Shown here: positions 1-7,816 of the stretch, one piece after another | Position numbering within the stretch: position 1 is the first letter of the stretch | How the letters are laid out: the number at the start of each line of letters is the position of its first letter | Assembly (NCBI RefSeq): GCF_000719775.1 | Contig: NZ_JOHR01000001.1 | Location: 62,001-126,000, forward strand | Length of the DNA: 64,000 nt | Source of the DNA: Streptomyces sp. NRRL F-5135 | Lineage (GTDB): Bacteria; Actinomycetota; Actinomycetes; Streptomycetales; Streptomycetaceae | Direction: 5' to 3' | The notes under the pieces: model-generated | What the model was told of the DNA's origin: nothing | The model's database searches: none | Seen by the model: the letters and a program-made list of their open reading frames with translations, nothing else | Position numbers and translations under genes: made by a program

Positions 1-2
1 GG

Positions 3-377
3 CCGGGGGACGCGGTGCCCAAGGTGGGTCTGGTCGGGCCGCCCGTCCCGTACACGAGCACGCTCGGCGAGCGGATCGCGGCCGAGGACTACGACGTCTC
101 CGCGCGCATGCTGTCCATGAACGCCCCCCACCCGGCGATCGGCCTCACCTCCGCCGTCGCCGTGGCCGTCGCCAATCTGCGGGAGGGCACCGTCGTCGCG
201 GAGGCGTCCACCGCGCCGGGCAGCTCCGCGCTGCGCATCGGCACCCCGGCCGGTGTCCTCGCCGTCCACGCGTCCGGCCTCACCCCGGACGGGCCCGCCC
301 GGGTCACCGTCAGGCGTGCCGCACGCATCCTGTGCGACGCCGAGATCTTCGTACCCGCCCCGGCCGTGGCCGCCTGA
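3..377 (+). CDS. PrpF-family isomerase, C-terminal part (5' end outside window)
   Basis: The frame is open from the first bases and ends in TGA at 375-377, so the gene starts upstream and only about 124 residues are visible. The segment D-A-V-P-K-V-G-L-V-G-P-P followed by R-M-L-S-M-N-A-P-H-P-A-I-G-L-T matches the end of PrpF/AcnD-accessory proteins. This diaminopimelate-epimerase-fold family isomerises methylaconitate or 4-oxalomesaconate. It lies 80 bp upstream of a carboxylate carrier, so the pair probably handles a tri- or dicarboxylic acid. The substrate cannot be told from this fragment. Confidence 0.8.
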   Translation, partial: PGDAVPKVGLVGPPVPYTSTLGERIAAEDYDVSARMLSMNAPHPAIGLTSAVAVAVANLREGTVVAEASTAPGSSALRIGTPAGVLAVHASGLTPDGPARVTVRRAARILCDAEIFVPAPAVAA

Positions 378-457
378 GGACGTCCAGCGTCCGCTCCGCG
401 CGTGCCGCCGATCCGGCCGTCGCGTTCCCCCTTGCCCCTGCCCACACGAGGACAAAG

Positions 458-1702
458 ATGTCTCCTGAGCTGATCTCCGTCGGCGCCCTGCTCGTGATGT
501 TCGTCGTCGGTACCGTCCTGCCGATCAACATCGGCATCCTGGCCTTCGTCGCCTCGTTCACGATCGGCACCGCCTCCCTCGGCCTGACCGAGGAAGAGAT
601 CTTCGAAGGCTTCCCGGTGGGCCTCTTCATCACCATCGTGGGCGTCACGTATCTCTTCGCCATAGCCCGCCGCAACGGCACCGTCGACCTCCTCGTCGCG
701 GCGGGGGTGCGCCTGGTGCGCGGCCGGGTCTCGCTCATCCCCTGGGTGCTGTTCCTGCTCGCCGGCGTGCTCACCGCGCTGGGCACCTTCACCCCCGCCG
801 CGGTCGCCATTCTGGTGCCCATCGCGATGAACTTCGCGTTCCGCTACGGCATCAACCCGCTGATGACCGGCATGCTGGTGATCAGCGGCGCCCACGCGGG
901 GGCCTTCTCCCCGCTCGCCGTCTCCGGGGCACTGGTGCTCGGCATGGTGCGGGACACCGACCTCTCCGTCGCCCCGGCGACGCTCTTCTTCGCGAGCTTC
1001 GCCGTCAACGTCCTGCTGTCCGTGATCACCTTCGCCGCGCTGCGCAACCGGACGCTGCCGCCCGTCGCCGAGGAGGAGTCGGGAGACAGCGCCACGGCGT
1101 CCGCCCGGCTCACCTGGCACCAGGGGCTCACGCTGGCCTCGCTCGCCGTTCTCGTGGTGGGTGCCCTGGGCTTCCAGCTGGAGATCGGCGTCCTCGCCCT
1201 CGCCGCCGGTGCGGTCCTGGCGCTGCTGGACACCAGGCGTCAGGAGAAGGCGGTGGACGGCATCAGCTGGCACACACTGCTGCTGGTCGCCGGAATGATG
1301 ACGTACATCGCGATGCTGGAGCACGCGGGCATCATCGACAAGATCTCCGAGCACGCCGCGGGCTTCGGCACCCCGCTGGTGGTCGCCCTCCTGCTCTGCT
1401 TCACCGTCGCCGTCACGTCCGCGTTCGCCTCCTCCACGGCCATCCTCACCGCGATCATCCCGATCGCCGTCCCGCTGCTGCTCTCCAGCCACCTCAACGC
1501 CGCCGGCCTGATCGCCGCCCTCGCGGTCTCCACCACGATCGTCGACGTCTCGCCGTTCTCCACGAACGGCGCCCTGGTCCTCAGCAATGTCCGCGGAGTG
1601 GACCGCGGGCGCTTCTACCGCCAGATCATCGGCTACACCTGCGGCATCGTCGGGTTCGGGCCGATGGTGGCGTGGGGAGCGCTCGTGCTGCCCTGGTCCT
1701 GA
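458..1702 (+). CDS. SLC13/MatC-type carboxylate transporter
   Basis: This 414-residue membrane protein has about ten to twelve hydrophobic segments and a short polar loop near residues 200-215. The N-terminus (PINIGILAFVASF) and the two half-repeats fit the dicarboxylate carrier MatC N-terminal domain and the ion transporter superfamily. ATG 458 is chosen because GAGGAC precedes it at a good distance and the upstream in-frame extension is Arg-rich and not membrane-like. It follows the PrpF-family gene on the same strand, so the two are probably one operon for uptake and isomerisation of a small organic acid. The exact substrate is unknown. Confidence 0.8.
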   Translation: MSPELISVGALLVMFVVGTVLPINIGILAFVASFTIGTASLGLTEEEIFEGFPVGLFITIVGVTYLFAIARRNGTVDLLVAAGVRLVRGRVSLIPWVLFLLAGVLTALGTFTPAAVAILVPIAMNFAFRYGINPLMTGMLVISGAHAGAFSPLAVSGALVLGMVRDTDLSVAPATLFFASFAVNVLLSVITFAALRNRTLPPVAEEESGDSATASARLTWHQGLTLASLAVLVVGALGFQLEIGVLALAAGAVLALLDTRRQEKAVDGISWHTLLLVAGMMTYIAMLEHAGIIDKISEHAAGFGTPLVVALLLCFTVAVTSAFASSTAILTAIIPIAVPLLLSSHLNAAGLIAALAVSTTIVDVSPFSTNGALVLSNVRGVDRGRFYRQIIGYTCGIVGFGPMVAWGALVLPWS

Positions 1703-2091
1703 CGGGCGCGGCGGCCCTCCGCACACCGAACACACCTACGCCGCCGCTCTCGGCGAGCCGTCAATCGCCCACGCACTTGGGGTACGTGGAGCCCCGCTCG
1801 CAGTCGTGGTAGTCGTACTTGCCGACCCGGAGCTTCGTCTCCTCGCCGAGGTTGCCGCCGTGACGGTGAACGCGAGCGGGCGGCCAAAGACATCGCAAGC
1901 GAGATGCGCATCGGCGCCCGGCTCGACACCCTCGGCCGGCAACTCGGCTTCCCGGCCCGGGAGATCGGCACCGCGGCGGAGGACCTCGACGCGACCGTCG
2001 CCGTCCTGACCACACCGCGCCCCGACACCACCTCGGTCGCGAGGGGCAGCGCCGGGCGGCGAGGTCATGACCGTGCCGTTATCACTCCGGA
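1703..2091. other. Intergenic region with decayed coding traces
   Basis: No intact gene is convincing here. On the minus strand, 1761-1866 encodes a protein-like C-terminus ending G-S-T-Y-P-K-C-V-G-D with two cysteines and no usable start. On the plus strand, about 1868-2035 reads like an internal helical fragment (A-A-K-D-I-A-S-E-M-R-I-G-A-R-L-D-T-L) with no start or stop of its own. Both look like remnants and I cannot name either family. Together with the DoxX and hydrolase fragments next door they suggest a deletion-prone segment. Confidence 0.35.
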
Positions 2092-2290
2092 TCAGAACGC
2101 GTATGGTCCGAACCGGCCCCACGCCACTGTCGCGGCCAGGATCAGCAGTACTCCGCTGGGCGCGAGCGCCGGGATCTCTTTGCGTCGCAGGTGCATCGCC
2201 ACGGCGCCGATCATCACCAGGGCCAGTCCGGTTGCGGCGATCGGGACCAGGGTCGGCGCCATGTCGACCATGGCGGGCAGGACCACGCCG
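2092..2290 (-). pseudogene. DoxX-like membrane protein, C-terminal remnant
   Basis: About 65 codons remain. They read V-V-L-P-A-M-V-D-M-A-P, a hydrophobic helix (ATGLALVMIGAVAMHLRR), then a second helix ending V-A-W-G-R-F-G-P-Y-A-F and a TGA. This is the typical end of DoxX-like proteins, which are normally 115-140 residues with four helices. The first half is missing and the frame upstream runs into the end of the hydrolase pseudogene, so a deletion has removed the start. It is probably not functional. Confidence 0.7.
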
Positions 2291-2320
2291 ATCGCGCCCA
2301 GCCGGGTAGCGGATCGGACG

Positions 2321-2763
2321 TCAGGCGAGGAACCGGGTCACCGCCTTGGTGAACCAGTCGGGGTCTTCCTCGGCGACGACGTGCCCGGTCGGGGCGACCG
2401 CGCCCTGGACGTTGCCGGCGTGGGGGGCCGGGGGCCTGGGCGGTGGCGGTGCCCGGAGTGGGTGGTGCCGACGGCGAGGACGGGCATGGGCAGCTTCCGC
2501 TCGGCGAGCGGGGCGCGGTTCTCACGGCCGTCGTCCAGGAGGGTGCGGTAGTGCTCGAAGCCGCCGCGCAGGTCGGGCACGACGACGGTGTGGTTCTGGG
2601 CGAGGTTGGGCATGACGCGGGCTCAGCCGCGTGAGGTCTGGGGCCGGCCGTGAAGCGGGACCAGGACCGGTCCGCTGCCGCCGACCGCGACCGAGAGGCG
2701 AGTGTTGTTGATGTCGATCTGCTGCACGGTGAAGCCGCCGGGAAGCCAGCCGGCAGTGCTCAT
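2321..2763 (-). pseudogene. Alpha/beta hydrolase pseudogene
   Basis: The sequence starts at ATG 2761-2763 like an epoxide-hydrolase/haloperoxidase-type alpha/beta hydrolase: M-S-T-A-G-W-L-P-G-G-F, then P-L-H-G-R-P-Q-T-S-R. An in-frame TGA follows where the family has Trp (TSR-A-W-ARVMP). The frame continues R-V-M-P-N-L-A-Q-N-H-T-V-V-V-P-D-L-R-G and then jumps to F-E-H-Y-R-T-L-L-D-D, so the catalytic-Ser region is deleted. A frameshift follows, and the family ending (G-H-V-V-A-E-E-D-P-D-W-F-T-K-A-V-T-R-F-L-A, stop at 2321-2323) lies in another frame. It therefore carries three independent lesions. Confidence 0.85.
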
Positions 2764-2888
2764 GGCAGGGGCCTTTCATGGAGGGAAATGGTCGAGTCAG
2801 GTGTGCTGAGGGGAAGGAGGTATCGAGGCGCTTGGGGGGGGGAGGGCTTCGCCACCGCGGGTGACGCGTGGCGGTGGCGAAGTGGTGG

Positions 2889-3797
2889 TCACCCTGCGAG
2901 GGTGGCCGGCCGGTGCGGGCGTTCCTCGCCGATCATGGTCAGCATGTCGGTGTGCTGGGGCTGCCAGCCGAGGTCCTGCTGTGCGCGGACGGCGCGAATG
3001 CGGCCGGAGACGGACATGATGAGGGCGCCGAATTCGCCCCACACGCCGCTGGCCTCTTCGGGGGTGAGGCTGCGTGCCTCGACGCCGAGGTCGGCGGCGA
3101 CGCGTTCGGCGATCCAGCGGTTGGGGGTCTCTCCGGCCACGGCGTGGTACAGCCCCCCGGGCCGGCCCTTTTCCAGGGCGAGGGTGAACAGGCGGGTCAC
3201 GTCGTCGATGTGGACGTGACTGTAGGTGTTCAGCCCTTCCCCGATGTAGCAGGCTGCCCCTGTCGCGGCCACCGACTGGTAGACCATCGACACGTGACCG
3301 TGATCACCGGGCCCCCAGATCAGACCGGGCCGGATGACCATCGCGCGCAGCCCGTGCCGGGCGGCGGCCAGGACAGTGTCCTCAACGGCCTTGCGGTAGT
3401 CGGCCAGGGGCTCGGGCGTGAACGGGTCGTCCTCGGCGAAGACGTCCGGGCTCCAGGCGCCCGCGGTGCGCTGCACCAGCACCCCGTTGCCGGACAGAAA
3501 GATCAGCGTCTTATCCGTACCGGTCAGGGCCCGGGTGAGTTCCTGGACGGTTGCGGTCTCCTGTTCCGGTCCGGCCTGGGCGGCATAGATGACCGCGTCG
3601 GCGGCCTGTGCCGCCTCGATGACGGCAGCTCTGCGCTCCTCCAGGTCGCCTGCCAAGGCGGTGATGCCCTGGGAGTCGAGGGTGGCGGCAGCGCTCTTGG
3701 TGCGGGCCAGGCCGGTGACTGTGTGGCCTTCGGCGGAAAGGTGCCGGGCCAGGGCGCCGCCGACGAAGCCGGTGGCGCCGATGATGAAGACGTTCAA
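2889..3797 (-). CDS. NAD(P)-dependent epimerase/NmrA-like oxidoreductase
   Basis: This 302-residue protein opens with the Rossmann motif GATGFVGGALARHL and belongs to the atypical/extended SDR group, with Y-R-K in the catalytic position (A-D-Y-R-K-A-V-E, about residue 137). It probably reduces or epimerises a small carbonyl or sugar substrate in the cytoplasm. The start is TTG 3795-3797, with AAGGAG about 9 bases upstream. It follows the SDR gene by 12 bp in one operon, which is divergent from the MarR gene, so it is likely de-repressed when MarR leaves the inverted-repeat operator. The substrate is unknown. Confidence 0.75.
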   Translation of the reverse strand: MNVFIIGATGFVGGALARHLSAEGHTVTGLARTKSAAATLDSQGITALAGDLEERRAAVIEAAQAADAVIYAAQAGPEQETATVQELTRALTGTDKTLIFLSGNGVLVQRTAGAWSPDVFAEDDPFTPEPLADYRKAVEDTVLAAARHGLRAMVIRPGLIWGPGDHGHVSMVYQSVAATGAACYIGEGLNTYSHVHIDDVTRLFTLALEKGRPGGLYHAVAGETPNRWIAERVAADLGVEARSLTPEEASGVWGEFGALIMSVSGRIRAVRAQQDLGWQPQHTDMLTMIGEERPHRPATLAG

Positions 3798-3809
3798 CGC
3801 GGAGCTCCT

Positions 3810-4562
3810 TCAGGCGGGCAGGGCGCTGAGCTCGCCGCCGTCGGCGAACAGGACGGCGCCGTTGACGTAGGAGCTGGCCGGGCTGACCAGGAACGAGACG
3901 ACCTCGGCGATCTCCCTGGGGTCTCCGGCGCGGCCACGGGCGGTGGTCCTGTCCAGCATCGCGGTGTGCTCACCGAGCATCGCCTTCGTGCCCTCGGTGT
4001 GCACGGGTCCGGGCGAGACGGTGTTGACCCGCACACCGGACGAACCGAACTCGGTCGCCCAGTAGCGGGTGAGTATCTCGGCACCGGCCTTGGAGGCACC
4101 GTAGGCCGCACCGATGGGGGCGGGCATACGGGCCGCGCTGGAGCCGACGATCACGATCGAGCCCTGCCCGCGCTCGGCCATAGCCGGTGCCAGCGCGCCG
4201 ACCAGCAGGAACGGGGCCCGCGTGTTGACCGCGACCTGTCGGTCGAAGCTCGCGGCATCGCTCGCAGCCGTCGGGGCGAACTCGTAGAGGCCCGCGCTGT
4301 TGACCAGGATGTCCACCGCTCCGGCCTCAGCGGCCAACCGCAGCGTGTCATCGGCGTCGGTGAGGTCTGCGGCGGTGAAACGGGCGGTGCCGCCCTCTGC
4401 CGCGATCTCCTTGACCAAGGCTTCGCCCCGGGCCTGATCGCGGCCGTGCAGGACGACGTTCGCGCCCTGGGCGGCCAGGTTCTGCGCGATGGCCTTGCCG
4501 ATGCCGGAGGTCGCTCCGGTCACGAGTGCGATGTGGCCCTGCAAAGCGGTGCTGGCGCTCAT
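3810..4562 (-). CDS. SDR-family oxidoreductase
   Basis: This is a 250-residue classical short-chain dehydrogenase. It has the TGATSGIGKAIA cofactor motif (residues 15-26), N-S-A-G at about 93, catalytic Ser in V-G-S-S-A-A-R, Y-G-A-S-K at about 158-162, and P-G-P-V-H-T after it. ATG 4560-4562 is preferred over the upstream in-frame start because that extension would run through the operator region. It is the first gene of a two-gene operon with the NmrA-like gene and is divergently transcribed from the MarR regulator. It probably reduces a xenobiotic or reactive carbonyl, but no substrate is indicated. Confidence 0.85.
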   Translation of the reverse strand: MSASTALQGHIALVTGATSGIGKAIAQNLAAQGANVVLHGRDQARGEALVKEIAAEGGTARFTAADLTDADDTLRLAAEAGAVDILVNSAGLYEFAPTAASDAASFDRQVAVNTRAPFLLVGALAPAMAERGQGSIVIVGSSAARMPAPIGAAYGASKAGAEILTRYWATEFGSSGVRVNTVSPGPVHTEGTKAMLGEHTAMLDRTTARGRAGDPREIAEVVSFLVSPASSYVNGAVLFADGGELSALPA

Positions 4563-4641
4563 GGTGATCTTCCTTGCCGTGGTGCGTTCGGCGCGCGGTG
4601 CGGATCGCGTCCGGCGCCCTTCCACCATCCACTATGCCTCG

Positions 4642-4668
4642 CAGATGTTCTGCTTACAAGAACATCTG
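4642..4668. promoter_or_regulatory. Perfect inverted repeat, probable MarR operator
   Basis: The arms CAGATGTTCT (4642-4651) and AGAACATCTG (4659-4668) are exact reverse complements separated by 7 bases. The element sits between the divergent SDR (start 4562) and MarR (start 4692) genes, only 23 bases before the MarR start. This size and position are typical for a dimeric winged-helix repressor that controls both itself and its target operon. Binding is inferred from position and symmetry only. Confidence 0.75.
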
Positions 4669-4691
4669 TCGTTGAGCGCATGTAGTACGGT

Positions 4692-5204
4692 ATGCGGGTG
4701 AGCGCATCCACGTCCGAGAACAAGAAGCCGCGCGCCGAGGCAGAATCCCTGGCGCTGGACACCGACCTGGGCTGGGCGATCCGCATGGTCTCCGCGGCGT
4801 TCCGCCGCGTCGCCACCGACTCCGTCGCGGACCTGCCCGGCGGAGCCCGCGGCTACCTGGTCCTGGTGGCCCTGGCCGGCGGCAGCGAGCCGCCCTCGCA
4901 GCTCGCCCTGGCCAAAGAGGTGAGTCTCGACCGCACCGTGATGACCTACCTCCTCGACGACCTCGAAGCTCACAATCTGGTGACCCGCAAGCCGGACCCG
5001 CGCGACCGGCGCGCCCGCCAGGTCCTCATCACCGACACCGGACGCGCCCGCCTCGCACAGGTACGTGAAAGCCTCGGCGCCGCCGAAGCACGCCTCCTCA
5101 CCGACCTCGACCCCACGGACACCGAGCAACTACGGACGCTGCTCGCGCGCGTCGCACAGACCGCGCAGCGCGAAGTCGTCGCGCCCGACGAAGCAGAGTG
5201 CTAG
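4692..5204 (+). CDS. MarR-family transcriptional regulator
   Basis: This 170-residue protein carries the MarR winged helix, with the recognition-helix region V-S-L-D-R-T-V-M-T-Y-L-L-D-D-L-E and the wing D-P-R-D-R-R-A-R-Q-V-L-I-T-D-T-G at about residues 75-120. ATG 4692 or GTG 4698 could be the start and neither has a clear ribosome-binding site, so translation may be leaderless. The perfect inverted repeat just upstream suggests autoregulation and control of the divergent SDR operon. A decayed TetR gene overlaps its 3' side on the other strand. Confidence 0.85.
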   Translation: MRVSASTSENKKPRAEAESLALDTDLGWAIRMVSAAFRRVATDSVADLPGGARGYLVLVALAGGSEPPSQLALAKEVSLDRTVMTYLLDDLEAHNLVTRKPDPRDRRARQVLITDTGRARLAQVRESLGAAEARLLTDLDPTDTEQLRTLLARVAQTAQREVVAPDEAEC

Positions 5205-5219
5205 GTGTTCTGTCCACGG

Positions 5220-5709
5220 AGGTTGGTGACGTGGTTCAGCAAGGGCCGCGGCCGGGTCGGACAGGCCGCGGGCGACCAGGGCGGCCGTCATCGCGGCCGC
5301 GAGGCTGACGGTCTTGAGGGCGTCACGCTCCTGAAGCTCGACGCTGGCGGCGACGGCAGCCTTCAGGCGCGGGGCGAGCTCGCGATTCATGGGTCCCATC
5401 GCGCTCGACGCGCGTTCAAGACCGGCGGCGGCCGCCTCGAGCGGGCCGACGTCATCGGGCGCCTCGGCGATCCCCTCGGTCAGCAGCCGGCTCAGCGTCT
5501 CCTGCCCGGCCACCAACAGCTCTCGCTTGTCAGGGAAGTACCGGAAGAAGGTGCTTTTGGTGACCCCGGCGCGCTCGGCGATCTGCGCGACCGTCGTGGC
5601 GTCGTACCCCTGCTCGGTGGACAGGTCGACTGCGGCCACGACAAGACGTTCGCGTGCACCTGGTTCCCGCGGACGGGGCCCCCAATCTGTCGGCAGAGTG
5701 AGTCATCAT
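5220..5709 (-). pseudogene. TetR-family regulator, frameshifted and truncated
   Basis: A clear TetR DNA-binding domain is present (R-E-R-L-V-V-A-A-V-D-L-S-T-E-Q-G-Y-D-A-T-T-V, then K-S-T-F-F-R-Y-F-P-D-K-R-E-L-L). In this frame no ATG or GTG precedes helix 1; the frame is closed by TGA at 5703-5705 with only CTG in between. A natural start (ATG 5704-5706 or 5707-5709, M-T-H-S-A-D-R-L-G-A-P) lies one frame off, so a frameshift near 5665 is likely. The C-terminus diverges after S-D-P-A-A-A-L-A and runs antisense into the MarR gene. A GTG at 5637-5639 would give a product lacking half of helix 1. Confidence 0.65.
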
Positions 5710-6096
5710 CGCGGGGACCCTATTACCGGTCCTCACCCCGATGCGCCAGGCGTTTTCGGGACCGCCGTGCGTCCTCGGCCGGTTGGGCGGCGGACGGGCG
5801 CCGCGCCCGCGGTGAGAGCGGTGGTTGTCGTCGGAGGAGCCGCCGAATCAGAGCCGCACACATGTCTTATTCGATTCTCGGTGCGCAGCTCACTTCCCTC
5901 GCCGTTATCGCAATCCGGTCTTCGGAATCCTAGAATGACGTGAGGGAATGAGACGGGGGCTCGAAAGACCGTCGGCCGTTGGACCACCGGTCGACATGCT
6001 GACCGGACGGGCGGGCACCGGCCGCGCTCCCGCCGAGTTGCGCCGCCGCCCCGCCCGTGACGTCGAAGCCCGATACCGGGGAGAGAGGAATCACCT
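5710..6096. other. Intergenic region upstream of the cluster
   Basis: No convincing coding sequence is seen. This is the only gap before the plus-strand arm of the cluster, so it should hold its promoter. It has lower-GC patches around 5860-5940 and a TAGAAT hexamer at 5931-5936, but no good -35 at standard spacing, so I do not assign a promoter. GAGAGAGG near 6080-6088 serves as ribosome-binding site for GTG 6097. Confidence 0.4.
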
Positions 6097-6978
6097 GTGC
6101 CGGGGAACCAGTCGGAGTTGAAGTCGCTCAGGGCGACGAAGTACACCTCGTCGCTCCGCCGGTCCGGTGGCATCGACCGATTACGGGGATCCAGTTACCG
6201 TGCCGGGCTGCGCCTGCTGGATCTCCTGGACCGAGTGCGCGGCCGGGAGCACCGGTTCCTGCCGCCCCGCCGATACCGCCGATTCATCGGCAACGGCGAC
6301 TTCCTCAAGGTCGGCCGCGAGATCACCGCCTACATGCGGGACGAACTGGGAATGGGCCCGTCCCACGACGTGCTCGACGCCGGCTGCGGCGCGGGGCGCG
6401 TCGCGATTCCCCTGACGGACATGCTCACCGAGGGCTCGTACCTGGGCTTCGACATCGTGCCGCACGCGATCGAGTGGTGCAGTTCGACCATCGGCGCGCG
6501 CCACCCGAACTTCCGTTTCGAACACGTCGACATCCGCCAGGAAATCTACAACCCCGAGGGCAGGCTCTCGGCATCCGACTTCCGCTTCCCCGCCGAGGAC
6601 TCGTCCTTCGACATCGCCGCGCTCGTCGGGCTGATCAGTCACCTGATGCCCGAGGAAATGGACAACTACCTCGCGGAATCCGCTAGGGTGCTCCGGGCCG
6701 GGGGGCGGTGTTTCGCCACCGCGTACCTGGTGGACGACAAGGTGGCCGAGAACATCTCCCGCGGGAACACCGCGTTCAGCTTCACGCACGACCACGGGAA
6801 TTACTTCGTGCATTCGAAGGAGGAACCGACATACGCCATCGCCTACCGGCTGGAACACATCCAGGCGGTGGCGGCGCGCTACGATCTGCGCATGTGCCAG
6901 GAGCCACGACTCGGCACCTGGGGCGTTTCCACCCATCGGCCCGCTTCCATGGACCTCCTCGTCCTCGAACGTGCCTAG
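6097..6978 (+). CDS. Class I SAM-dependent methyltransferase
   Basis: This 293-residue protein has the SAM-binding motif I VLDAGCGAGRVA at about residues 91-102, a motif-II-like acidic region (S-Y-L-G-F-D-I-V), and L-M-P-E-E-M-D followed by R-V-L-R-A-G-G-R (post III). The start is GTG 6097 behind GAGAGAGG. It is the first gene of the plus-strand arm. Codon 29 (6181-6183) is TTA, the rare leucine codon read by the bldA tRNA in Streptomyces, so translation is probably tied to development. The acceptor could be a sugar, cyclitol or aryl group; nothing in the sequence decides. Confidence 0.85.
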   Translation: MPGNQSELKSLRATKYTSSLRRSGGIDRLRGSSYRAGLRLLDLLDRVRGREHRFLPPRRYRRFIGNGDFLKVGREITAYMRDELGMGPSHDVLDAGCGAGRVAIPLTDMLTEGSYLGFDIVPHAIEWCSSTIGARHPNFRFEHVDIRQEIYNPEGRLSASDFRFPAEDSSFDIAALVGLISHLMPEEMDNYLAESARVLRAGGRCFATAYLVDDKVAENISRGNTAFSFTHDHGNYFVHSKEEPTYAIAYRLEHIQAVAARYDLRMCQEPRLGTWGVSTHRPASMDLLVLERA

Positions 6979-7047
6979 CGACACGCCACATTGCCGCCGT
7001 GCCGCCCTTCGCGCCGTCGGCACCAAAGAGAGGAATTCCTTCCCTTC

Positions 7048-7620
7048 ATGACCGGTATCACCAGCACGCCTCCGCGGGACGCGGAAACCAACGGCGTCAT
7101 CGTCATCTCGGGTATTTCCGCGGCGGGCAAGTCGACCGTCGCGCAGGCACTCGCCGAGCGCCTGACACGCTCCGTCCACGTGCGCGGTGACTTCTTCCGC
7201 CGCATGATCGTCAACGGTCAGGTGAACATGACCGCCGACGCACCGCCGGAGGCCGTCGCCCAACTCAGGCTGCGGCACCGGCTGGCCGCCGCGTCGGCCG
7301 ACGCCTACTGCCGGGCCGGCTTCACCACCATCGTCCAGGACGTCCTGCTGGGTGAGCACCTGGCCGAGATCACCGAGTCCATCACGAGCCGGCCGCTGGC
7401 CGTCGTCGTCCTGGCGCCCGACCCCGAGGCCGTCGCCGAGCGCGAGCGGAAGCGGGCCAAGTCGGGTTACGGGCCGGACTGGCAGCCGCAGGACCTGGAC
7501 CGGGTGCTGCGGGACGTCACACCCCGGATCGGGCTCTGGCTCGACACCTCGGCGCAGACCGTCGACGAGACGGTCGACGAGATCCTCAAGCGGGCCTGGA
7601 CCGAGGGCGCCATCGCCTGA
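7048..7620 (+). CDS. P-loop kinase, AAA_33/chloramphenicol-phosphotransferase-like
   Basis: This 190-residue protein has Walker A GISAAGKST (about 21-29), V-R-G-D-F-F-R-R after strand 2, Q-D-V-L-L-G in the Walker B region and a lid with R-E-R-K-R-A-K-S-G. It resembles small-molecule kinases such as chloramphenicol 3-O-phosphotransferase and adenylylsulfate kinase. ATG 7048 is chosen because the upstream extension is Arg/Pro-rich. A clear paralogue lies at 23092-23673 in the same cluster, sharing G-D-x-x-R-R-M, L-L-G-x-H-L and L-G-L-W-L-D-T-S. It could phosphorylate an intermediate or inactivate the product for self-protection. Confidence 0.75.
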   Translation: MTGITSTPPRDAETNGVIVISGISAAGKSTVAQALAERLTRSVHVRGDFFRRMIVNGQVNMTADAPPEAVAQLRLRHRLAAASADAYCRAGFTTIVQDVLLGEHLAEITESITSRPLAVVVLAPDPEAVAERERKRAKSGYGPDWQPQDLDRVLRDVTPRIGLWLDTSAQTVDETVDEILKRAWTEGAIA

Positions 7621-7816
7621 CCGGGGCCCCGTCGCCCGGCCGGGGGCACCCTCTCCGTGCGGTCCCACAGGCCGGACCGGCGGGCGGACGGGGACACGTT
7701 CCCGCACAGGGCCGGACAGGGGCGCCGTTGCCCGCACCGCCGGTCCGGCGCTCGCGCTCTCCCGCCCTCCCGCTCCTGTTGTGTGCCGGCCCGTCGACCA
7801 TGAGGAGAAAACCGCC

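Noticed and set aside
89..1735. 548-residue minus-strand frame
   Set aside because: It is antisense to the PrpF and SLC13 genes, with an implausible Asp/Gly/Arg composition.
2868..4685. 605-residue plus-strand frame
   Set aside because: It is antisense to the NmrA-like and SDR genes and runs through the operator region.
5733..6173. 146-residue minus-strand frame in the gap before the cluster
   Set aside because: It has no family, no ribosome-binding site, and overlaps the start of the methyltransferase gene.
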